From Manihot esculenta (taxonomy: Eukaryota; Streptophyta; Magnoliopsida; Malpighiales; Euphorbiaceae), in NCBI RefSeq assembly GCF_001659605.2, contig NC_035171.2:25213825-25277824 (forward strand): DNA of 64,000 nucleotides, read 5' to 3'. Numbering within the stretch: the stretch's first letter is position 1; the number at the start of each line of letters is the position of its first letter. The translations under genes were made by a program, and so were the position numbers. Shown in pieces: positions 35,186-46,410 of the stretch. The notes below the pieces were generated by a model that was not told where the DNA came from, made no database searches, and saw only the letters and a list, made by a program, of their open reading frames with translations.

Positions 35186-36795
35186 CTAACAATATGGCCG
35201 AATATGAAGCCCTGGTAAATGGAATGTTGGTAGCTTCGGAGGTAGGGGTAACCGACCTCGAGGTGAATAGCGACTCTCAGTTGGTGATCAACCAGGTTAC
35301 GGGAGTATATCAGGCTAGGGACCCCATCATGCAGAACTACCTTGATAAAGTAAAAACTATAGAAGCCGAGCTCACGGGTCGGGGAGTTATCGTCAGATTT
35401 CAAAGAATACCTCGGGATGAAAATGAGGAAGCAGACCTGCTTAGTCGATTGACCAAAGAGGAGTTAGAACAGCTCCCCGATGAGGTATATATACAGCATG
35501 TCCGCACACCTGCTTTTAAAAAGACAAACACGGTACTGCAGGTGGAACAGAGCTTAACTTGGATGACCCCATACCTGAGATACCTGGAGGAGGGCAAGCT
35601 CCCCGAAGATAAAGATGAAGCCAGAAAGATAGCAGCTCGCGCTGCCAACTACCAAGCAATAAGGGGAACCTTATACAGAAAAGGGAAGTCCAGCCCATGG
35701 CTCCGGTGCGTGAGTCCGGACGAAGCTGCAAAGGTAATGGAGGAAATACATAGAGGCCTATGTGGGGCTCACGAGGGAGCAGAGACATTAGCCAACAAAA
35801 TATTCAGGCAAGGGTACTACTGGCCCACTGTTAAAAAAGAAGCAGAAGAGTTTGTCCGGAGGTGCGACGTATGTCAGCGATTTGCTAATGCCATCAGAAC
35901 CCCCGCCACTCCTCAAGCAAGCATATCCAGTCCATGGCCCTTCTCACAATGGGGAATCGACATCCTGGGACCTTTCCCCAAGACTAAGGGGCAAAGGAAA
36001 TTTGTCGTGGTGGCTGTGGAATACTTCTCGAAATGGCCAGAGGCAGAAGCAATAGCCACAATCACAGCTCGCAAGATGATAGATTTCGTATGGGGGCATA
36101 TCATCTGCAGATTTGGCATACCTAGAGTACTTATCTCAGACAACGGCAGACAATTTGACTGCAGCATTTTCAAAGCCTTCACGACGAACATGGGCATATG
36201 GCATAAATTCTCCTCCGTGGCTCATCCTCAGACTAATGGCCAAACAGAAGTGACTAATAGAGCTATCCTTCAAGGATTAAAGAAACGGCTGGATGGCGCA
36301 AAGGAAAATTGGGCAGAAGAACTCAATAGCATACTATGGGCCCTCCGAACCACTCCCAGAGCGCCCACTAAAGAAACACCGTTTGCACTTGCTTATGGCA
36401 CAGAAGCCGTAGTCCCAGTTGAATTGCAGATCCCCACTCATCGAGTTCAATTCGTTAGTGAAAATACCAATGAGGATAAGTTAAGAAGCAACCTGGATGC
36501 TCTTGAGGAAGTCAGGGAAGAAGCCCAAGTCTGAACTGTCGCTTATCAACAACGAGCAGCGAGATATTACAACCAAAAGGTCAGAGAAAGAAGCTTAAAA
36601 GTGGGAGACCTGACCCTAAGAAACCTGGAGGCTACAGGAAAAAGAGTGGCCGCGGGTAAGTTAGCACCAACCTGGGAAGGTCCTTTCAAGGTGACAAAAG
36701 TGGTCAAGCCAGGGGTATACAGAATTGAGGATATGCAAGGAAACCCCGAGCCTCATGCTTGGAACATCCAGCACCTAAAAAGGTACTTCCCTTGA
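35186..36795 (+). pseudogene. Tat copy 1 pol, 3' part: second RNase H end and integrase
   Basis: Resumes in frame right after the duplicated CTAAC. It carries the rest of the second RNase H (NMAEYEAL, VNSDSQLVI), the integrase zinc domain (HRGLCGAH, CDVCQRF) and the core with GIDILGPF, SDNGRQF and GQTEVTNR. A TGA at 36532-36534 stands where copy 2 has CGA; after it the frame continues to the normal end LKRYFP and TGA at 36793-36795. There is no chromodomain. Confidence 0.88.
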
Positions 36796-37060
36796 AAAAT
36801 TTGTAACGAAAAACATTGTATTTTGACAAACATGAGTAAATAGAAGTTATTTATACAAATATGAATTGTCTTTATAAATAACGTTCCTCCACGAAAAAGA
36901 ATAACATTCCTCTACGAAAAAACAAAAAGAAGAACAGGGCTCAGAAAGATCCCCTGAAACAAGACCTCAGTTAGGCACAAAACCAGCTGAGACGACGAAG
37001 CGACAGTAAGGCCAATGAGCCTGAATCTTGTGCAAAAACCTCAAGAAGAAACAAAAAACT

Positions 37061-37860
37061 GCCGGCGGGGCCCCGAGGTCACCCCGGAACGGCCGGTGAG
37101 GATCATAAAGATGCCTCCCGGAGCATGAAGACCGGGATCCCCTAGAACTCCCGGGTAAACAAAGAAGACCGGGATCCCCTAGAACTCCCGGGTAAACAAA
37201 GAAGACCGAGATTCCCTAGAACTCCCAGGAAAACAAAACAAAACAAAAAACAGCCGGCGGGGCCCCGAGGTCACCCCGGAACGGCCGGTGAGAATCATAA
37301 AGATGCCTCCCGGAGCATGAAGACCGGGATCCCCTAGAACTCCCGGGAAAACAAAACAAAACAAAAAACAGCCGGCGGGGCCCCGAGGTCACCCCGGAAC
37401 GGCCGGTGAGGATCATAAAGATGCCTCCTGGAGCATGAAGACCGGGATCCCCTAGAACTCCCGGGTAAACAAAGAAGACCGGGATCCCCTAGAACTCCCG
37501 GAAAAACAAAACAAAACAAAAAACAGCCGGCGGCGCCCCGAGGTCACCCCGGAACGGCCGGTGAGGATCATAAAGATGCCTCCCGGAGCATGAAGACCGG
37601 GATCCCCTAGAACTCCCGGGTAAACAAAGAAGACCGGGATCCCCTAGAACTCCCGGGAAAACAAAACAAAACAAAAAACAGCCGGCGGGGCCCCGAGGTC
37701 ACCCCGGAACGGCCGGAGAGGATCATAAAGATGTCTCCCGGAGCATAAAGACCGGGATCCCCCAGAACTCCCGGGAAAATAAAAAACTGCCGGAAGGGCC
37801 CTGAGGTCACCCCGGAACAAAAATAGCCAGGATCTCGTAAGATCTCCTGAAAACAAAAAT
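37061..37860 (+). repeat. Tandem repeats in the 3' region of Tat copy 1
   Basis: Six units beginning GCCGGC.GGGCCC start near 37061, 37253, 37371, 37525, 37681 and 37789. Spacing is about 118 bp, or 118 plus one or two extra blocks of about 37 bp (GACCGGGATCCCCTAGAACT). The region lies between pol and the antisense gene and has no coding role I can see. Confidence 0.88.
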
Positions 37861-38504
37861 GGTCGGGCTTAAAAGCCTCCCAAAATGAAAACTTTCCATG
37901 CAGGCACACTCATAAAAACACAGTTCCGACCTCAAAAAAGAAAGGAGCCCAGAGCTACCAAAAAAGAATCAGGTTCCAACCTCCTGAAGAAGCACGATTG
38001 CTAAAGAAGCGCCGACCTCAAAACAGATGCTAACGATAAAAGTATGGCTATAAAACAAAAGGCCGGCTTCCTAGCTCGGACAGACCTGTATTCTCAAAAG
38101 CTCAAAGCCGGGCTCCCAGCTCGGATAGCCTTATATCCTCAAAAGCTCAAAGATATGAAGGCCAAAGAAAAAGGCCGAGCTCCCTCTCTAAAAGGGCTTA
38201 TAAATGAAGAAATCTTCAGAAGCATAAATAAAAGGGGGCTATACTCAAAGCCCAGATCAGTTTATCCGGAACAAGCATCCAAATTTACAACCAAGAAGAA
38301 GGGGCTAAAAGCAAAAAGCAGACATGCTAGTCACTATTAAAAGGTATGAGATTTGATTTCTCAGACTATTAGCTAAACTTACAACCCAAGAGCAATTCAG
38401 AGTTTATGAATGAAAATACATAGTGTACAAATATGAGAAAAAAGATATTAGAGTATTTTGAGGAAAAAGAAAACTGATATTTTATTACAAATAACTATTA
38501 CAAA

Positions 38505-41500
38505 TTATCCTTCTGACGAAGTGGGGGGATAAATAGTCCTTAAAGGACTTACATCAGTAAGCACACCCTCGCCTACATTATTTACACTTGCAGTCACATC
38601 TGAAGGAAGCTCGGAACCCCTTGGATCAGAGCCCTCAACGTTTACAACAGGAGCTATCTCTGACTCAAGGTGGAGATCCTCCTTCTCAGAGTTAGGGTCA
38701 TCCTTCCCTGACTCAAGGACTTCCACGTCCTCCCCCTCTAGCTTGGACTCTTCCGAAGAAGACTTAGCTGGCCGGCGTATGTTCCTCCGGCAATCTCCTC
38801 GGGGCATAGGGAAATCATCCTCCCCATACAACACTGGCTCGCCATCTGAGTCCGCTTCGTACTTGCGAAGCTCGGCCAAAGGAGTATCAGGAGCGTGTCT
38901 GGCTTCTCTTAAACCACGATTATAGCCGGTCACATACATGCGGAAGGCTTTCTTAAGAATAGCCGCTCCCATTTCACCAGAAGCTTTATACTCATTAAGA
39001 TGTGCTTCGCAGGCCTCAGCCACAAATTCCTTAAGCTCGGAAGAGTCCTTGTAGTCCTGGAGGTGAGCCTCACAGGCCTGCTCGATCTTCCTTTTCAGCT
39101 CATCCGACTCCTGATATTCCGCTATGCACTGCTCACGCACCAGCTGAGATCTGTCTTCAAAATGCTTTACTACCTTAAGCAGGGCTGAACACTTACGCTC
39201 CAAGGTCCTGACTTCATGGTTGAGCTGCTGATGGCGAAGGTTGAACTCCTCAGCCGATGAACCCAGATCTCTGATACGATCAGAGCTCGTGCTCAACTCC
39301 TGCTCAAGGACCTCCACCCGAGCTAGGGCTGCTTCCTTCTGAGCCTTCGCTTCCTCCAGTTGAGCTTGAAGCTCTTCAAAATCAGCCTTTAAGACCCCAT
39401 ATTGTTGCTGGACCTCAGCTTTTTGCCTCACGGCCTCATCCCTTTCGCTAAGGGCCTCTGTCATAGAAGACAGCTGCTTTAAAACCCCTTCGCAGCGAAC
39501 CTCCAAAGCAGCTGCCCTCTCATCAGACACTCTGAGAACCTCACGAGTCTGAGACAGCTCTGCTTCTAAAGACTTGGTATACCCTGATGTCTCAGCCGCC
39601 TTCTCATCAGCCTTTTTAAGGGCCTCTAGCGCCGAATGCAGCTCCACCTGGAGGGACTGGATTTGCTCTCGAGCAGCTACTGGATTACCCCTTGCGTCAT
39701 TGGTTGCAGATAAGTTCTCTTCCAGACGCGCCTCCTCAATCCGGCTGTCTACAGACTCCTGGAGGGAGCGATCACGAGCATCCACCTCCATAAAGAGGCC
39801 CGTCGCCTAAAATGGAGGAACAACTGTCAGAAAAAGAAAAGAAGCAAAACCTAAAGGGAGGTGAAAAAACAACTTACCATTAGAAGCATTTCTCTAATTG
39901 AAGATCCAAGCTCCTCACGAGAGCGAGATCGGAAGGACACTTGCTCCTTGGTAGAACTGGCTAAAAGACCAGTCAGGGCAAGAAGACGAGGATCCGAAGC
40001 CTCTGTAATTTCGTCGAACATCCGCTCCCTGAGCAGTTCGGCGACAGCACTGGCCGGAGACTCGGGGGTAATGTCCGACGCACTCAGAACGTTGCCGGAA
40101 GGAGACAATGAAGGCACAGCAGGAACACCTTTCTTTTTCCCAAGGGGAGGAAGAGCTGGAGAAGGTCCTGTGGCAGCCCTGGATTTCTTCCGAGCTGGAG
40201 ATGGAGCAGATGTTTCGGATAGGGCTGGGCGTTTATCCCCGGTCTTCGGTAGAGCGCCCTCAGATCCAATCCTCACAGAGGCAGGGGCATCTTGAGTAGA
40301 AACCTCTGAGACTTGGTCATCTAGGAGGATGATCTCCATTCCTGTCCCAGAGGCCTCCTTGTCTTTAGTAACAGGGAACTTAGATTTTTCCCCTGACACC
40401 CCTCCAGGAGAATGGGCAATATCCTGCTCTACTTGTTCAACGGTAGGGGTCTGCTCCACAATAGGAAGAGAGGTTCCTCCCACGCCCTCCGAGGAAGCTG
40501 GGGCAGACCTAGACCCTTCAGCAGGCCTAAGAGTTGAGCTCGACCCACCGCGGCTAGATGGCTTGGTGCTGCGGGCGCTCGGCTTCAAAGCTCTAGAATA
40601 AGCTTTGGCGGGAGGTCGGCTAACCTTCTTGGAAGAAGCAGATTGAACCATCTCCGCAGCAATTTCAGTCACTGAACGCCCATCCCCAAAAGCGTCAAAA
40701 ATCGCATGCATATTGTCCCGAGATAGGACAAAGTTCTTGGGAAACTTGATATCATCCATTTTTACTTCAGAAGCTACAAAAAACATGAAAGTACAAAGAG
40801 TCAGCATATCTCCTGCTATTACGGGCAAAGAAGAAATAGAATAATTGGACAAGGCACTATACCCGTGTCCCGGATATCCCTAAGATTGGACACGAACATA
40901 CACTTCTCGACGTCATACTTCTTCTCAACAGAAGTCAGTCGAAGCAGCCCCACCTGCTCAACAAGACTCAATTGGGGCAACTCGTTGCACCCCAGAAAGA
41001 TCTCCCCCCAACTTAGATCCACCTCCCACGTTCTGGCGGACTCTAATTTCAGCTCCGCCACAAGGAAATTCTCTACCCATCCCTTTATAGAATCCTTGTA
41101 GCCTGTGAGAACAGATAACCCCCTACGGGGAGAAAAGTAATAGAAGTTTTGAACCGCCTTAACCAGGCGGAAAAAAGTAACGAACAGACAGGCCGTGGGT
41201 GTAAAACCCCAACCCAGGCAGATAGACTCAAAACAGGACATGAACAAAATGGAATTTGGGGATAACATCCGAGGAGTCACCCCGAAATGTTCAAAAACCT
41301 CAATAAAGAAAGGGGTGAAAGGAAACGGTAGACCGAATTCTCTCTGCTTCAAGAAAAACACTATACGATGACCCTCTTGGGGATCCACCAAACCCGAAGG
41401 GGGTGGGTAAGGAAGAACTATCCTTTCATTTGGAAAAGGTGCTCGAATCAGATACAGAGGAGTATCTAAGAGCCTCCGGGAAATGTACCTAGTTATGTTG

Positions 41501-41556
41501 GAAGGAGTAATATGCGACTCAATGTCAACAACATCAGGAAGCTCTGAAAGGGCCAT
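38505..41556 (-). CDS. Spliced antisense gene of Tat copy 1 (PF04195-like plus coiled coil)
   Basis: Three exons on the strand opposite to gag-pol: 41556-40863, 40773-39878 and 39806-38505. Introns of 89 bp (40862-40774) and 71 bp (39877-39807) have GT..AG ends, the second with GTAAGT. The joined frame is open for 963 residues. Exon 1 (MALSELPDVVDIESH) has the look of the plant family called putative gypsy type transposon (PF04195), with IVLPYPPP, FEHFGVTPRMLSPNS and WVENFLVAEL. Exon 2 is a Ser/Pro/Lys-rich, low-complexity linker. Exon 3 is mostly a Glu/Ala/Leu/Lys-rich coiled coil (LEVRCEGVLKQLSSM) with an acidic tail. Antisense open frames are known in Tat relatives such as Grande; function is not known to me. 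Splicing is inferred, not observed. Confidence 0.8.
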
Positions 41557-41766
41557 GGAAGAACAAGGAAGTGTACCTGAAAATGCAATAAGGTGAGAAA
41601 AGCAGAAGTAGTTGCAGGGAGACAGAAAGCAGAAAAGAGCTAGTTTCTTCAGAAGACAGAAGGAATTAGAAATGAAAGGCAGTAATGAGATGAAACGTTG
41701 ATCTGAACAGTTTTGTCTTGGAGCGGCGCGATCATTAATTACTCTCGAAGTTTACCCTCTCAACGG

Positions 41767-41777
41767 TTATATAATAA
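41767..41777 (-). promoter_or_regulatory. Candidate TATA box of the antisense gene
   Basis: On the - strand this reads TTATTATATAA, about 210 bp upstream of the antisense ATG. In Tat copy 2 the equivalent place (about 63110) has lost the core and reads TTATTTCCTAA. Confidence 0.5.
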
Positions 41778-41780
41778 CCA

Positions 41781-41900
41781 GCGAGAAGGTAAAGGGGCAA
41801 AAGGATGATCGCTGGGCTTCTCCACAAGGGCTAAGTCCACAGTGACAGCTCATCTACATAAGCCCATTTGCCATTTACAAGCCCAACTCGTCAGTCACAG
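41781..41900 (+). repeat. Relic PPT and LTR start inside Tat copy 1
   Basis: GAGAAGGTAAAGGGGCAA and then GATGATCGCTGGGCTTCTCC mirror the true PPT and LTR start at 43857-43895 (GAGAAGGTGAAGGGGCAA, TGATGACCGCTGG). Similarity also extends some 75 bp upstream and loosely downstream. The same relic is in Tat copy 2 at 63121-63200. Confidence 0.65.
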
Positions 41901-42068
41901 TAACTCAACCTGCAAAAATTCACCACCTCCATGGTAAATACCAAGGAAACAGAGGGGTAAGTCATGAAACGACTCAAAAGTACAAGCAAATGGGAGCATG
42001 ATAAAGGTCAGACTTGCTCATCACTTCAAAAGTTATAAGATTTGATTTATCGTTATTAAACAAAGGCT

Positions 42069-42480
42069 GTGAGATCGGAAAGAAGCGACAAGAGCACCTC
42101 GGGACCATACAGAGCTGAGAGCTCAGAAATTAACTCAAGGATTAAAAGGCCGAGCTCACAGGTCAGATTAGTCCAGCTCGGAAAACATAACTTAAGAGCT
42201 CGGTCGGCTAAAGGAAGCTCAAAACTCAATCCATCAAGTAAAGACCGAGCTCACAGGTCGGATTAGTCAAGCTCGGAAGAGTAAACCGCCCGTCCAATTG
42301 GTTAAGTAGGCCTGAGGCTCTGCTCATCAACTAAAAGAAGAAGTTCGCGAAATACGGTCAATTCAGCTCGGAAAAAACGGAACAAAAGTTAGTTGGCTAA
42401 AGCTACGAAGAAGAGCAGTATCAGTACTTCATCCATGGCAGAGAAAGAACAAGTATGTGTAAAAAAACAAGAATTTCATT
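42069..42480. other. Spacer with degenerate GAGCTC.CAGGTCGG repeats
   Basis: Short motifs such as GAGCTCACAGGTCGGATTAG and CAGCTCGGAA recur. Related motifs fill 63480-63830 in Tat copy 2. No coding is supported. Confidence 0.6.
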
Positions 42481-43300
42481 AAAAGAAAAGTACATTACAG
42501 CACGTTACAAAGGCCTACATTACAGAATGGAAGACTACCCTTAAAGGATTTACATATCCGGATACTTCATCATCTACGATTATCACCTACCCTACTATTC
42601 TAGTTTTCAGTTCGGAGGACTTCTCGCAGCTCGGAATGCGAGTTTTTCAGAAAAGGCGAAGATCTGTCTCGCTATTATAGGGGAACTGAACAAGTTGATT
42701 CCCATAAGTATTTCTCACTGTTCCCCTATAATAGGTCGACACCCTGATTGCCCAGACGTGATTCACGATACATACGGACAGGATATAATATCCGAGCTTG
42801 TCCGAATGTACCATGAAAACACGGGTTTTCTAGTTACGGCACTAAGGAGATCGCAGAGCATACATTCGAAGGCATCGCCAGAAGCTTGACTGAGTGCAGC
42901 AGATCTCAGTCTCGCATAATACTAGTACTTCACACCAAAGTCTTGCATAATACTGGTACTTCACATCAAAGGGAACAATGAGTTGATCATTCTCTCCACT
43001 TCCATTTATATCAAAAGAAGACGACGGGGGCATTAAGGAAATTTCCTTTCTCTTCTCGGAAGAAGGAGCAGACCTCTCATCAGCCCAGAACCTCTTGGAA
43101 GCCCGGACAACAAACAGAGGAGGAGGCCGACCAGATGATCTTGGTAAAACAGTCTCAGCAGCTTGCCGAATAGTCCCACCCATCGGCCGCCCTACCAGAA
43201 GGATCTCTAAAGCACCGTCCAGACTCCTTAGAGGTAACATCAAATTCCCAAGAATTTCGAACTGACCCATTCTTATCTCAGGTACTGCAAAAAGTTTCAA
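42480..43300 (-). pseudogene. Second, decayed antisense unit in Tat copy 1
   Basis: An open frame of 152 residues (43300-42842) includes an acceptor-like TTTTTGCAG, followed by PEIRMGQFEILGNL, reminiscent of the start of exon 2 of the intact antisense gene (SEVKMDDIKFPKNF after TTTTTGTAG). The far end (about 42530-42575) has CTTAAAGGATTTACAT, like the 3' end of the intact gene (CTTAAAGGACTTACAT near 38540). The PF04195-like exon and the coiled coil are missing. The similarity is short, so this is a hypothesis. Confidence 0.45.
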
Positions 43301-43856
43301 AACGAAGACAAGTCAGAAACAATTCTCCATCAAGATGATAAAAGCGAGACTGAAACAAACCCCTGGGGCAACGAAGCAATACAAACTCAAGCTCACCTCA
43401 TTCCGTTTGAAGAAAGCATCAAATGGCTCCTTTGCAGATAAAACAAGACAATCTCGCTAGAGGAAAGAAGCAGACAAAGAAACAGAAAGGGAGAACCTTT
43501 TGTTCCGACAGAGGATTTGAGAATGAAGAAAAATTAGCGTTGATATATACCAGAGTCTGAGACCTTAGCACGGGGCAGAGCTATGCTAGACTCTAAGCTA
43601 ACGGTGTCAGGATTTTAAAGAGATAGTCATGGAAAAGGAAAGAAAGGACATGCCCAGATAATGATGACAGGAAAGCAAAGACAGAAAAGGACACAAAGAA
43701 TGGATAAAAGCCTGAAAGGAGAAAGAGCAGATAGGATTCGAAAACTGCACAACGACGGAAAGATGAAAGGATGTTATTAAGGCACCTGAACACGAATAGG
43801 CGCGGTCATAATGGTTCTTGATATTCACCCCCTCGGCAGTGGAAGCAATAACTACC

Positions 43857-43875
43857 GAGAAGGTGAAGGGGCAAT
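43857..43875 (+). other. Polypurine tract, Tat copy 1
   Basis: GAGAAGGTGAAGGGGCAAT directly precedes the 3' LTR. Confidence 0.8.
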
Positions 43876-44371
43876 TGATGACCGCTGGATTTCCCCACCC
43901 CAGATCAGGGGCTTGACCACAGCCAAAGGCCCATAACGTAGAGGCCCACGCACCTGATATGTACAACAAGCCCGGCCCATTCAGCCTTCAAGGCCGGGCT
44001 CAACCCAGCTTCTTCACTCAGATCAGCCCAGTCCGCGACTAATAGGCCCTCTCCACCCAGGTTCAGCGTCCGGCCCGACTCTCGGCCCAGCCCAATTTCC
44101 AGAGCCATATCCAGACAACCTAGCAGATCCGTTCAAGCGTACGCACGAGGAGAATCAGAGGTTGTTACGCATGGAGCAGGCGGCTGATACCTTCGTACGC
44201 CCGAATCTGTATGTCAGAGACGCGTGTCCCAATCATGGAAAGGCCTTTACACGTCACCAACAAGCATAGCGAAATGGATAAAAAGGGAACCCCCTCCCCA
44301 GAAAGTTTAAGCCTTATTCTGTAATACAGAAACCCTTGTAAAACCCTATTCTATTGGATCTCATATCATCA
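43876..44371 (+). repeat. 3' LTR of Tat copy 1
   Basis: 496 bp, seven substitutions against the 5' LTR (about 1.4 percent), no indels seen. Confidence 0.93.
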
Positions 44372-44376
44372 GTATT

Positions 44377-46069
44377 AATTTAGAGGTAGTAGCAAACAGG
44401 CTCAAGTCAAAATACATGTGTTGTGGCTCCTGCATCAATAACCCAAGCTTCATTGCCCATGTTTAAAAAACCAATAAAATAGTAAAAAGGTATATCACCT
44501 GCATAGTCATTTATAATGATGTTTTTTACTTCATTTGTGGTATTTTGGTTCTGTCCCTTCATATACTTTAGTATCTCTTGTTGTATCTATAAGAGATTGT
44601 TAAGTCCCATGATCAACTCATCTTACTTTGCTAGCTTGCCTTCGTCAAGGGGAGTCTCTAGGTTCTGTGTGACTACAACAAAAATATTTTTCCCTTTTGC
44701 TCCCTTTTTCTTTGTATTCATTGAACCATTCTTGGTAACCGTGGATCTTTAACCAAGTTTCCCTTGTGTGTCCACTAGAGTTACAGTGAGTGCATATCTT
44801 ATCCACCCTCTTGATTGCCCTTTTCCTTCTATATTGAGTTTTTTTCCAGTTTCTATATTCTACCTTTGAGTAACAAGCATAACTGTATTAAAATCATCAA
44901 TTATTAAGTTATTAATTTCTCTCTGTTTCTCAACCCTCAACAACATGGAATAGGCTTTATTGAGGCTTGAGGCTTCGTAAAGGATCCATCAGAAGTATTT
45001 ACTTCTTGAAATGATCATGATTTTCATTCAACCCTATTAAAAATTGAATTAACTTATCATCATTGTTAGAATCGTCAAGGGTTTTTGTTGCACCACAGTT
45101 ACAAGAGGATAGAGGCCTTAAATAAGAGAGTTCATCTCAAACCTTTTTAAGTTTAGTATAATAAACCAACAATGACATATTGGATTGAGTATAAGTACTT
45201 ATCTCTCACTTAAGCTAGTAGAGAAGGGGCCCATTGCTTCTTCAAACCTCTCTTGTATATCTTTCCATAATTGTCTGGCTAAAGTTGCATATAGAAAGGA
45301 TTCTACCACATCATTTGAGAGATAATTTAAAATCCACGAGGTCACCATGCTATCAACCTTTAGCCATGTCTCATATTTGTTAGAGCTCTCATAAGGAATA
45401 GTGTATTTGCTATTGATAAAACCCAGTTATCTTTGGTTTTTAAAACAATAATCATGGACCTGCTACATGATAAATAGTTTGTTCCATCAAGTGGCATAGT
45501 AATTAACACCATTCCTAAGTTATTAGATTTTTTCAAGTTGAGTACCTGATAAAAAGCTATTTAGACTCTGTCAAGAGTTTTAATTAATATCGTTTGGTTA
45601 AGATGATATAAAAGAAAAGATAGGGTAGAAAATGAAATTTCTTATTAAAATTTTTTAAATATTGAAAAATAAGTTTTTAGTAGCCAAGAAAGGCTATTTA
45701 TAATTAAAAAAAAATCTAATATGTAAAATTACAAAAATATTCAAAAAATAATTAAATTATAAAAGTGACCCCTGAAGATAGAATTTTCATATCGAATTTT
45801 TGCGGCAAACCTATGGCCTTGGTCATACTTTTGAAAGTCATGCGTTTCGAAATTTTCTTTCTGAAAAGTTATCGTGGGTCTCTATCGGACATCGGCAACA
45901 AAAATTAGAATCGATCTAAATCTGCCGTAAAATTCAATACTAGTTTCCCCATGTCAGTAACTTATCAGATTATTTCTTGGTGGTTTCCATATTTGTGGAA
46001 GAAGAGTCTGACATTTAGTAGGTTAGGTGCTTGGATAAAAACAAATAGAATTTAATTTAGTATCCACAA
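44377..46069 (-). pseudogene. Copia gag and protease start, broken
   Basis: On the - strand: gag motif DSMVTSWILNYLSNDVVESFL near 45360-45290, a zinc knuckle ICTHCNSSGHTRETW near 44800 (last Cys of C-x2-C-x4-H-x4-C replaced by Trp) followed by KIHGYQEWF, and the protease motif AWVIDAGATTHV near 44450-44410. The Tat element sits just after the protease motif. Stops and frameshifts are frequent. Confidence 0.82.
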
Positions 46070-46087
46070 GCTATTGCTCTAATACCA
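46070..46087 (-). other. Primer binding site of the copia element
   Basis: On the - strand TGGTATTAGAGCAATAGC directly follows the 5' LTR; it is one base off TGGTATCAGAGC, the initiator tRNA-Met complement. Confidence 0.85.
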
Positions 46088-46410
46088 TGAGCAAAAGAAG
46101 GAGATTTTTGTTTGGCAAAAGGAATTGATTTTATTGCATATTCCTTCATGTATTTATACAGATCAATGTTCTTATATTTGGCAGATAGAATTATAGCTAT
46201 TTACAAAGAATAAAATAGAAATTACAGATATTAATATACAATACACTCTTATTTTGCTCCTTGTATACATGGGTCTTGATAATCCACATGTCCGAGCTGT
46301 TATTGTTCAAGAGAGAAAAACCGGTGTAGTTTCTGTTATTACTTTCCTTTGGCTCTTTTACTTGGAACAATATCGTCTCACCCTTTATTCTGCTTTCTGA
46401 TAACTCCACA
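46088..46410 (-). repeat. 5' LTR of the copia element
   Basis: 323 bp, TGAGCAAAAGAAGG to AACTCCACA on the + strand, followed by the duplicated AGTAT. Confidence 0.88.

Larger units (their letters stand above)
20453..44371 (+). mobile_element. Tat-type Ty3/gypsy element, copy 1, with nested insertion
   Basis: Perfect duplication GTATT (20448-20452, 44372-44376). The two LTRs are 496 bp each and differ at seven sites. Between them: PBS, gag-pol on the + strand with a second RNase H, a tandem-repeat 3' region, an antisense spliced gene, and PPT. Without the 10.2-kb Tekay insertion it is about 13.7 kb, normal for Tat elements. The second RNase H and the lack of a chromodomain place it in the Tat group and not with chromoviruses. 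Confidence 0.93.
9672..46410 (-). mobile_element. Ty1/copia LTR retrotransposon, host of the nest
   Basis: Flanked by the perfect 5-bp duplication AGTAT (9667-9671, 46411-46415). On the - strand the order is 5' LTR (46410-46088), initiator-Met-type PBS (46087-46070), gag with zinc knuckle, protease, integrase, reverse transcriptase, RNase H and 3' LTR (9999-9672): the copia order. All frames are broken. Removing the three direct insertions leaves roughly 5.4 kb, a normal size for a plant copia element. The two LTRs (323 and 328 bp) differ at many sites, so this is the oldest member of the nest. Confidence 0.92.

Noticed and set aside
37179..37909. Open frames of 61-100 residues on the - strand with PGSSRGSRS motifs
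   Set aside because: They are the 118-bp tandem repeat of the Tat 3' region read in frame.
38044..38340. A 98-residue + strand open frame downstream of Tat copy 1 pol
   Set aside because: Not kept in copy 2 and made of degenerate AGCTCGGA-type repeats; no motif recognised.
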